Shown: piece by piece, positions 1-4,865 of the stretch | How positions within the stretch are numbered: position 1 is the first letter of the stretch | How the letters are laid out: the number at the start of each line of letters is the position of its first letter | NCBI GenBank assembly: GCA_025057715.1 | Contig: JANWVD010000062.1 | Coordinates: forward strand, 1-5,806 | Source of the DNA: Aquificaceae bacterium | GTDB taxonomy: Bacteria; Aquificota; Aquificia; Aquificales; Aquificaceae | Length of the DNA: 5,806 nucleotides | Reading direction: 5' to 3' | Translations under genes and position numbers: made by a program | Notes under the pieces: model-generated | The model's input: only the letters and a program-made list of their open reading frames with translations | Database searches by the model: none | What the model was told of the DNA's origin: nothing

Positions 1-2
1 AT

Positions 3-491
3 CTCTACTTTATGGAAATGAACGGCAGGCTTCAGGTCGAGCACCCAGTGACAGAGATGGTCTTTGGCATCGACATAGTAGAGTGGCAAATAAGAATCGC
101 CCTTGGGCAAAGCCTAAAAATTAACAACCTGCAACCCCAAGGATGCGCAATAGAGTGCAGAATCAACGCAGAGGACCCAAATACCTTTCTGCCTTCACCC
201 GGGAAAGTAGAAGAGCTCATCCTGCCTGGGGGATTTGGCATAAGGGTAGATACGCACCTATATTGCGGATACGAGGTTCCGCCCTACTATGATTCCTTGC
301 TTGCAAAGCTAATTGCTTGGGGCTCTAATCGCATGGAAGCAATCTCAAGGCTTCAAAGAGCCTTAGAGGAGCTAAAAATTAGCGGAAGCAACTTAAAAAC
401 AAACCGGGATTTTCATAGAAGAGTGCTCTCTTCAAGAGAGTTTCAATTTGCAAAACATCACACCCGTTTTGTGGAGGAATTGCTATTTTAA
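3..491 (+). CDS. accC: Biotin carboxylase, C-terminal part (AccC/PycA type), truncated by window start
   Basis: The reading frame is open from the left edge and gives 162 residues, roughly the last third of a protein that is usually about 450 residues. Biotin carboxylase uses ATP and bicarbonate to carboxylate biotin on a carrier protein; it acts in the cytoplasm in acetyl-CoA carboxylase or a two-subunit pyruvate carboxylase. Visible family signatures are MEMNGRLQVEHPVTEM, carrying the Mg-ATP Glu and Asn and the catalytic Arg and Glu, then ECRINAEDP with its conserved Arg, FLPSPGK, and VPPYYDSLLAKLI. The C-terminal domain ends normally with FVEELLF. The usual Thr or Ala in MEMN-T/A-R is Gly here, a mild change. 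The stop overlaps the inferred holB start. The fragment alone does not tell AccC from PycA, so the symbol names the family, not the complex. Confidence 0.93.
   Translation, partial: LYFMEMNGRLQVEHPVTEMVFGIDIVEWQIRIALGQSLKINNLQPQGCAIECRINAEDPNTFLPSPGKVEELILPGGFGIRVDTHLYCGYEVPPYYDSLLAKLIAWGSNRMEAISRLQRALEELKISGSNLKTNRDFHRRVLSSREFQFAKHHTRFVEELLF
473..487 (+). promoter_or_regulatory. Shine-Dalgarno and inferred ATT start of holB
   Basis: GGAGG at 473-477 lies inside the end of the biotin carboxylase gene. Seven bases later, at 485-487, is an ATT codon in the holB frame. This frame is open from 419 (TAG at 416-418) and contains no ATG, GTG or TTG before 674. The Shine-Dalgarno therefore points to initiation at a rare ATT codon. 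Other in-frame ATT codons at 479 and 491 have poorer spacing (1 and 13 bases). Confidence 0.55.
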
Positions 492-1369
492 TTCAGCAAA
501 AGGTTCGCTCAAGACTGGAATTTATCCTCAAAAACTCAAAATTACCTTCAAGTATTCTGATTTCTGGTCCTTCTGGCTCTGGAAAAATCTTAATAGCAAC
601 CGAGCTTTGCTCTTCGCTTTTATGTTTTGAAAAATCCTATCCACCATGTGGAAAATGTCCATCCTGTAGACTTTTGAGAGGTATTATTCCCCCAAAACTC
701 GGCGTCGAAAAGCATCTAAATGAGCTATCTCACCCCGATTTTTACTGCGCTCTTGCAGAAAAATCCGAAATCAAAATAGACCAAATAAGGACAATTCTAA
801 GCTCTATATCCTTAAAACCCGCCTTATCAAGCGCAAAAGTGGCGTTAATTTACCCCGCAGATAATATGAATGTCTTTGCCCAAAATGCGCTTTTGAAAAC
901 GCTCGAAGAGCCCCCTAAGGATTCTTACATCATCCTTGTATCCAACAACCCAGAATCACTTTTAAAAACTGTCCGCTCAAGGCTCTTTGAAGTAAGATGC
1001 CCACCTCTTAGCGACGAAGAGCTAAGCGCCCTTACGGGTATAAGCGATAGTGGATTAATAAATAAATCGCGCGCAAGCGCGCTTTTGCTGAAAAAACTAA
1101 AGGAAAAGCCAGCACTCTTAGAGCTTGTGAAAAACTTAAATGACCCAGTAAAGTTTTACAAATCATCTCAAGAGCTTGAAAAGTTAGATATTGACGAACA
1201 ATCAACTGTTTTAACATTGCTATCCCAGTCATTCAACGAAAAAGCAATAAAAACCAAAAACATAGAGCTCACAAAAAAAGCACAAGCCATCACAGAGCTA
1301 TTAGCTAACTTAGGCAAAGGACTAAAGATTGGACCCCAGCTTGCACTAATCTTACATCCTGAAGGGTAA
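485..1369 (+). CDS. holB: DNA polymerase III delta prime subunit (clamp loader)
   Basis: From the inferred ATT start this is 294 residues. Delta prime is a rigid AAA+ subunit of the cytoplasmic clamp loader that places the beta clamp on primed DNA. In order it shows a Walker A-like GPSGSGK (28-34, followed by Ile, not the usual Ser/Thr), four zinc-ribbon cysteines (47, 55, 58, 61), HPDF (83-86), IDQIR, a Walker B-like stretch KVALIYPAD (118-126) lacking the usual acidic DE pair, NALLKTLEEPP (134-144), and VRSRLFEVR in the position of the SRC arginine-finger motif. A TTG at 674 would remove Walker A and all zinc ligands, so it is not the real start. The upstream gene overlaps it by 7 bases and ricT follows after 11 bases, the holB-ricT order known from Firmicutes. 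The degenerate ATPase motifs suggest delta prime, not an active DnaX; the family call is strong, the start less so. Confidence 0.87.
   Translation: MLIQQKVRSRLEFILKNSKLPSSILISGPSGSGKILIATELCSSLLCFEKSYPPCGKCPSCRLLRGIIPPKLGVEKHLNELSHPDFYCALAEKSEIKIDQIRTILSSISLKPALSSAKVALIYPADNMNVFAQNALLKTLEEPPKDSYIILVSNNPESLLKTVRSRLFEVRCPPLSDEELSALTGISDSGLINKSRASALLLKKLKEKPALLELVKNLNDPVKFYKSSQELEKLDIDEQSTVLTLLSQSFNEKAIKTKNIELTKKAQAITELLANLGKGLKIGPQLALILHPEG
1069..1086 (+). terminator. Terminator-like GC hairpin plus T4 inside holB
   Basis: GCGCG (1069-1073) and CGCGC (1078-1082) form a 5-bp all-GC stem with a CAAG loop, followed directly by TTTT. It lies mid-gene in holB and encodes an ordinary Arg-Ala-Ser-Ala-Leu stretch. 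The short T-tract makes it weak, and it may be only a coding coincidence. Confidence 0.2.
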
Positions 1370-1383
1370 AATTAATGTAAATG
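1362..1383 (+). promoter_or_regulatory. ricT initiation region with start-stop ATGTAA
   Basis: AAGGG (1362-1366) overlaps the last codons of holB. The ATG at the best distance, 8 bases away, is 1375-1377, which is followed at once by TAA (1378-1380). The ricT ATG follows without a gap at 1381, 14 bases from the Shine-Dalgarno. The TAA is in the ricT frame, so ricT cannot start further upstream. Confidence 0.5.
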
Positions 1384-2196
1384 CATGTTAATGCCAGATT
1401 TCTCGATACGAACAAGTTTGTGACTATAAACGGCGATGTGCCGCTGCTTTGTCGCGACGAGCTTGTAATCGTCCAAACAGATAGAGGAGAAGAAGCAGTG
1501 CGCTTTGTAGGACTTTCAAAAGAGCAAGCAAGCATAACCGCCGAGTTTATAAGGAAGGCTCAAGAGGACGACCTTAAGAAGTTAGAGCAAAACAATAAAG
1601 ACTCAGAAAGCGCCTTTTCCCTATTTAAACAAAAAGTAAACGAGCTCAAGCTGGACATGAAACCCTTGAAAAGCTACATCCCCCTGGATGGTAGCAAGAT
1701 ATTTTTCTATTACACCTCAAATGCACGGGTTGATTTTCGTCTTTTGGTAAAAGAGCTCGCAAAGGTATTAAAAAAACGCATAGAGATGCGTCAAATAGGC
1801 GCAAGGGACGCAGCTCAAATGCTTGGGTGGATAGGTTTATGCGGTGATATCCCGTGCTGCGTCCGATTTATTAACGAGTTTAGCCCGGTTTTTCTAAGCG
1901 ACGTAGAGGAACAAAACCTTCCATTCTCGCCGCAAAAGTTCACAGGTCCCTGTGGAAAGCTGATGTGCTGCCTTTCGTTTGAGAGGTGTAATTACGATGT
2001 AAAACGCTACTTTCCCGAGAGTGGCAAAGAGCTCTGCTATTTAGGTGAGGTTTATTGCATGCAACATATAGACCCAATTCGTAGCACTGTTTTGCTAAAA
2101 TCCCAAGAAAGGTCCTTGGAATTAAAAATTCAAGAGCTCATCCATCCATCTCTCTTAAAAAGACCCTGCAAATGCAAACAAGCAAGTGAGACTTGA
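1381..2196 (+). CDS. ricT: PSP1-domain protein RicT (YaaT family)
   Basis: This 271-residue cytoplasmic protein belongs to the PSP1/RicT family. In Bacillus subtilis RicT acts with RicA and RicF in an iron-sulfur complex that affects RNase Y-dependent mRNA processing, competence, sporulation and biofilm formation; the role in other phyla is less clear. The N-terminal beta domain (about 1-45) has the VIVQTDRGEEAV stretch. The PSP1 core follows, with RVDFRLLVKELA (116-127), RIEMRQIGARD (133-143), the CGDIPCC cysteines (154, 159, 160) and GPCGKLMCCLSFE (191, 196, 197), plus Cys203. These cysteines match the cluster-binding positions of the family. The C-terminus adds a short basic tail with a Cys-Lys-Cys (263, 265). 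No RicA or RicF partner lies in this window. The gene follows holB by 11 bases and overlaps the next gene by 11 bases, suggesting coupled translation. Confidence 0.93.
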   Translation: MHVNARFLDTNKFVTINGDVPLLCRDELVIVQTDRGEEAVRFVGLSKEQASITAEFIRKAQEDDLKKLEQNNKDSESAFSLFKQKVNELKLDMKPLKSYIPLDGSKIFFYYTSNARVDFRLLVKELAKVLKKRIEMRQIGARDAAQMLGWIGLCGDIPCCVRFINEFSPVFLSDVEEQNLPFSPQKFTGPCGKLMCCLSFERCNYDVKRYFPESGKELCYLGEVYCMQHIDPIRSTVLLKSQERSLELKIQELIHPSLLKRPCKCKQASET

Positions 2197-3022
2197 AACC
2201 TTAAAAACCGACGGCTTTAATACCCTGCTTGGCTTTCGCTTGGAAGACGGATACATGATAGAATCCGTTCACTATGGTGAAACCCTTTGCGTATCTTCTC
2301 AAGTTGGGTGTTTGGTCGGATGTCCATTTTGCGCATCTGGCTCTAAAGGGCTTTTTAGAAACCTAAGTGCAAAGGAGATAATCTCACAATACCACTTAGC
2401 CCCAAAAGGCTTGCAAATTAAAAGAATAGCCTTTGCAGGTATTGGCGAGCCTTTGATGAATCTGCGAGAGGTAGAGACAGCGCTAAAGCACTTTCGCAAT
2501 ATCGGTCTTGGTGCTACTTTCTATACAAGCGCCCACCCTATTTCAATGCTTAATAAGCTATTAGACCTTCCCCACAGAGGTGTTAGCATCTCATTGCATG
2601 CAAGCGACGAGAATAAAAGGGCTTTACTTGTGCCAAAAGGTCCTTCCATCAAAGAGCTCTTTGAAACTTTAAGCTCTTACCTCAAAGACAAAACTATTAG
2701 ACAGAAAAAACGCATAAGGCTTGCCTATATCTTGATTAAGGGCATCAACGACTCTCAAAGCGATTTAGAAAAGCTCGCAGACATTGCCCTCTCTTTAGGT
2801 CTTGAGGTTAATCTTCTTAAACTAAATCCCGCCTTCGGCGGATTTGAAAAAACATCAGAACAAACATACGAACTCTCTTACCAAATCCTTAAATCCAAGG
2901 GCGTTAGGGTGATTCTCTCTAATAGCTTTAGAACCCGCCCTTGCGGCGGGTGTGGCACTCTTTTAATTAGGGGAGCTCGCTCTCAGCAACTAAGCACTCA
3001 AGCGGCAGAATCTGAACCGTAG
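2186..3022 (+). CDS. rlmN: RlmN-like radical SAM RNA methyltransferase, short form without N-terminal domain
   Basis: RlmN methylates C2 of adenine in 23S rRNA (A2503) and some tRNAs, using a 4Fe-4S cluster, SAM and two catalytic cysteines. All of these are visible: cluster motif Cys42-x3-Cys46-x2-Cys49, TLCVSSQVGC with Cys35 spaced from the cluster as E. coli Cys118, and Cys256 in GGCGTL in place of the methyl-carrying Cys of ACGQL. GIGEPLMN (85-92), SISLHA, LVPKG, YILIKGINDS and a VNLLKLNP segment also match. At 278 residues it is about 80 to 100 short of typical RlmN; the missing part is the N-terminal helical RNA-binding domain. Upstream in frame there is a TAA at 2156, so GTG 2186 is the first usable start and no lost N-terminus lies nearby. 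It overlaps ricT by 11 bases, with no clear Shine-Dalgarno. The target RNA is uncertain; a divergent RlmN/Cfr paralogue is possible. Confidence 0.85.
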   Translation: MRLETLKTDGFNTLLGFRLEDGYMIESVHYGETLCVSSQVGCLVGCPFCASGSKGLFRNLSAKEIISQYHLAPKGLQIKRIAFAGIGEPLMNLREVETALKHFRNIGLGATFYTSAHPISMLNKLLDLPHRGVSISLHASDENKRALLVPKGPSIKELFETLSSYLKDKTIRQKKRIRLAYILIKGINDSQSDLEKLADIALSLGLEVNLLKLNPAFGGFEKTSEQTYELSYQILKSKGVRVILSNSFRTRPCGGCGTLLIRGARSQQLSTQAAESEP

Positions 3023-3341
3023 CGACCCCCTTGCTGACTATCCCGAGCTCTTTCGCAGCACCGTAAGAGAGGTCTATTATCCTCCCCTTTTTGAAAGGTC
3101 CTCTGTCGTTTACCCTTACGATAATCGCTTTGCCACTTTTTGGCTCTCTAACAAGTAGATATGAGCCAAACCTATGGGTCTTTGATGCAGCGGTAAGGCT
3201 ATGCTTGTCAAAGATATCCCCAGATGCTGTTTTTCTACCATGGAAGCGCCCCCCGTACCAGCTTGCCTTCCCAGTTATCTCTACACACTCAGAGCCAAGA
3301 CAAAAAGCGCCAAAGGCAAGGAAAAGGATAAATCCCTTCAT
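2967..3341 (-). CDS. rlpA: RlpA-like septal ring lytic transglycosylase, single domain
   Basis: This 124-residue exported protein has a Lys-then-hydrophobic N-terminus (about 1-17) that reads as a Sec signal peptide. Cys14 and Cys19 lack a proper lipobox, so a lipoprotein is unlikely. The rest is one double-psi beta-barrel domain (about 23-113): GKASWYGGRFHGRKTASG, the acidic residues Asp42 and Asp45, LTAAS, FGSYLLV, VRVNDRGPF with Asp79, and GRIIDLSYGAAKELG. RlpA cleaves glycan strands lacking stem peptides during cell separation; the acidic residues match those implicated in catalysis. The SPOR domain that recruits many RlpA proteins to the septum is absent, so the location in the cell is unknown. 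ATG at 3341 has GGAGGT at the ideal distance. The gene converges on rlmN and overlaps its tail by 56 bp. Activity is inferred from family alone; some family members may only bind glycan. Confidence 0.88.
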   Translation of the reverse strand: MKGFILFLAFGAFCLGSECVEITGKASWYGGRFHGRKTASGDIFDKHSLTAASKTHRFGSYLLVREPKSGKAIIVRVNDRGPFKKGRIIDLSYGAAKELGIVSKGVATVQILPLECLVAESELP

Positions 3342-3347
3342 TACCTT

Positions 3348-3353
3348 ACCTCC
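3348..3353 (-). promoter_or_regulatory. Shine-Dalgarno of rlpA
   Basis: Read on the minus strand this is GGAGGT, extended upstream by AAAGA, and it ends six bases before the ATG at 3341-3339. It fixes the rlpA start and is one of the two strongest ribosome-binding sites in the window. Confidence 0.85.
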
Positions 3354-3365
3354 TCTTTAAGTTTT

Positions 3366-3406
3366 AAGGAGATTTTACCAAAACATGGTAAAATTAAAAA
3401 CCCATG
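3366..3406 (+). promoter_or_regulatory. ahcY leader: remote Shine-Dalgarno, 9-bp hairpin and ATG
   Basis: AAGGAG (3366-3371) is the only good Shine-Dalgarno before ahcY but lies 32 bases from its ATG. Everything from 3372 to 3394 is a perfect inverted repeat: ATTTTACCA, loop AAACA, TGGTAAAAT. If that hairpin folds, the remaining linear spacing is 9 bases, which is ideal. The repeat also carries the hexamer TAAAAT on both strands, near the -10 consensus TATAAT, so it may instead be part of divergent promoters for rlpA and ahcY or an operator. The repeat itself is seen directly; its function is inferred. Confidence 0.45.
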
Positions 3407-4654
3407 GAATTTGATGTCAAAGATATCAGTCTTTCAGAAATCGGCGAGCTAAGAATCCAATGGGCTGGTCAAGATATGCCGGTTTTAAGGTCAATAAGAG
3501 AGCGCTTTTCAAGAGAGCTCCCCTTTAAGGGCTTAAAGATTGGCGCTTGTCTTCATGTAACTACTGAGACCGCCAACTTGCTCCTAACCCTCAAAGAGGG
3601 CGGCGCAGATATCTACCTTTGTGCCTCAAACCCGCTCTCTACCCAAGACGATGTTGCCGCAGCGCTTGTTAAAAATCACTCAATTAGCGTCTTTGCAATA
3701 AAGGGCGAAAACAAAGAGCAATACTATGAGCACCTTAGAAAGGTTATAAATAGCGGCGCAGACATCTTAATAGACGACGGGGCTGACCTAATCTCAACCC
3801 TTCATAAGGAGTTTCCAGAAAGAGCCGAAAAGATTATAGGTGCAATGGAAGAGACAACCACGGGCGTAATTAGGCTAAGGGCAATGGCTTCTCAAAACCA
3901 GCTTAAATTCCCGGTAATTGCAGTAAACGACGCTCTTACCAAGCACATGTTTGATAATCGATATGGCACTGGTCAATCAACGCTTGATGCCATAATGCGT
4001 GCAACGAACCGCCTTATCGCTGGCTCGAATGTTGTAGTTGCCGGCTATGGCTGGTGCGGAAAGGGCGTTGCCCAAAGAGCTCGCGGTCTTGGGGCAATTG
4101 TTTATGTATGCGAGGTTGACCCAATCAAAGCCCTCGAGGCAAGGATGGACGGCTTTAACGTTCTTCCTATGCAAGAAGCGAGCAAGATTGGTGATATTTT
4201 CATAACGGTGACTGGTAATACTTCCGTAATTAGACGCGAGCACTTTGAAGCTATGAAAGACGGCGCAATAATATCAAACTCTGGTCACTTTAATGTTGAA
4301 ATTGATGTAAACACCCTTAATGAGCTTGCAATAAATGTGCGCGAAATAAGGCCTCTCGTGGAGGAATACACTCTTAAAGATGGCAAAAGGCTTTATCTTT
4401 TGGCTCAAGGGAGGCTCGTAAACCTCGCATGCGCAGAGGGTCATCCAGCCTCAGTTATGGACATGTCTTTTGCAAACCAAGCCCTATGCGCAGAGTATCT
4501 CACCAAAAACAAAATCCAAGTAGGCGTTCATCCAGTTCCAATAAGCATAGACAAAAGCGTCGCAGAGATGAAATTAGCAACAATGGGTGTTAAGATAGAC
4601 GCTCTTAGCGAGGAGCAAATTAAATACCTAAGCAGCTGGGAGCTTGGCACTTGA
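3404..4654 (+). CDS. ahcY: Adenosylhomocysteinase (S-adenosylhomocysteine hydrolase)
   Basis: This 416-residue cytoplasmic enzyme reversibly splits S-adenosylhomocysteine into adenosine and homocysteine, relieving product inhibition of SAM-dependent methyltransferases, and uses bound NAD. The start MEFDVKDISLSEIGELRI matches the family N-terminus. Substrate-site residues are visible: HVTTETANL with His51, DDGADL with Asp125, EETTTGV with Glu150, then Lys180, Asp184 and Asn185. The Rossmann motif GYGWCGKG lies at 214-221 and GHPASVMDMSFANQ at 346-359. YGTGQST replaces the YGCRES of animal enzymes, and the chain ends in SSWELGT without the C-terminal Lys/Tyr tail; both are marks of the short form in archaea and thermophilic bacteria. 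ATG 3404 has no adjacent Shine-Dalgarno (see the leader entry). rpmB follows after 13 bases, so the genes probably share a transcript. Confidence 0.97.
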   Translation: MEFDVKDISLSEIGELRIQWAGQDMPVLRSIRERFSRELPFKGLKIGACLHVTTETANLLLTLKEGGADIYLCASNPLSTQDDVAAALVKNHSISVFAIKGENKEQYYEHLRKVINSGADILIDDGADLISTLHKEFPERAEKIIGAMEETTTGVIRLRAMASQNQLKFPVIAVNDALTKHMFDNRYGTGQSTLDAIMRATNRLIAGSNVVVAGYGWCGKGVAQRARGLGAIVYVCEVDPIKALEARMDGFNVLPMQEASKIGDIFITVTGNTSVIRREHFEAMKDGAIISNSGHFNVEIDVNTLNELAINVREIRPLVEEYTLKDGKRLYLLAQGRLVNLACAEGHPASVMDMSFANQALCAEYLTKNKIQVGVHPVPISIDKSVAEMKLATMGVKIDALSEEQIKYLSSWELGT

Positions 4655-4661
4655 AAGGAGG
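4654..4661 (+). promoter_or_regulatory. Shine-Dalgarno of rpmB
   Basis: AAAGGAGG begins at the last base of the ahcY stop codon and lies six bases before ATG 4668. It sets the rpmB start at 4668 and not at the in-frame TTG 4644, and fits high expression of a ribosomal protein gene coupled to the end of ahcY. Confidence 0.9.
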
Positions 4662-4667
4662 TTAAAA

Positions 4668-4865
4668 ATGGCTGTTTGCGCAGTTTGCGGAAAGAGGACC
4701 CGTTTTGGAAAGAGCGTTACCTTCTCCGCAGAGCAAAATAATAGAACCTTTAAGCCAAACCTTCAGAAAGTTAGAGCAAGGATGCCAGATGGCAGCATAA
4801 AAAGGCTTTGGGTTTGCGCAAAGTGCTTAAAAGCAGGTAAGGTCCAAAAGGTAGCAAGTTGCTAA
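4668..4865 (+). CDS. rpmB: 50S ribosomal protein L28, zinc-ribbon form
   Basis: This is a 65-residue basic structural protein of the large ribosomal subunit. It begins MAVCAVCGKRTRFG, continues with FKPNLQKVRAR (28-38) and KRLWVCAKCLKAGKV (45-59), all typical of L28. Two CxxC pairs (Cys4/Cys7 and Cys50/Cys53) mark the zinc-binding C+ form; many bacteria carry a C- copy that lacks them and is used under zinc limitation. The length is normal for the family. The strong Shine-Dalgarno AAAGGAGG decides ATG 4668. Unlike the common rpmB-rpmG pairing, L33 is not adjacent here; ahcY is upstream and aroC begins within the last codons. Confidence 0.96.
   Translation: MAVCAVCGKRTRFGKSVTFSAEQNNRTFKPNLQKVRARMPDGSIKRLWVCAKCLKAGKVQKVASC
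4846..4861 (+). promoter_or_regulatory. Shine-Dalgarno and TTG start of aroC
   Basis: AAAAGG (4846-4851) lies inside the end of rpmB, seven bases before TTG 4859-4861. This TTG overlaps the rpmB stop region, so aroC initiation is probably coupled to termination on rpmB. Confidence 0.6.

Noticed and set aside
8..17. Possible gene start at ATG 12
   Set aside because: The frame is open to the left edge, and the preceding codons (Leu-Tyr-Phe) belong to the conserved biotin carboxylase YFMEMN motif, so this is an internal Met.
426..440. CTCTCTT-C-AAGAGAG inverted repeat at the end of accC
   Set aside because: Only about five base pairs can form around a usable loop, no T-tract follows, and the sequence encodes ordinary C-terminal residues.
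1090..1100. A6 run in holB as a programmed -1 frameshift site like dnaX
   Set aside because: The run is read as AAA AAA CTA in frame, so it does not match the X XXY YYZ slippery pattern, and no downstream stem was seen.
674..1369. holB starting at TTG 674
   Set aside because: This start would remove the Walker A motif and all four zinc-ribbon cysteines, which are encoded in frame upstream and clearly conserved.
2933..2951. 7-bp hairpin ACCCGCC/GGCGGGT as a terminator between rlmN and rlpA
   Set aside because: It lies in the codons of the essential RlmN PCGGCG motif, and no T-tract follows directly on either strand.
3091..3452. Two + strand open frames across 3091-3452
   Set aside because: They lie opposite the clear RlpA domain and the ahcY leader, show no family resemblance, and are shadows of those genes.
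4644..4667. rpmB starting at in-frame TTG 4644
   Set aside because: It would add eight residues outside the L28 family and ignore the strong AAAGGAGG placed six bases before ATG 4668.
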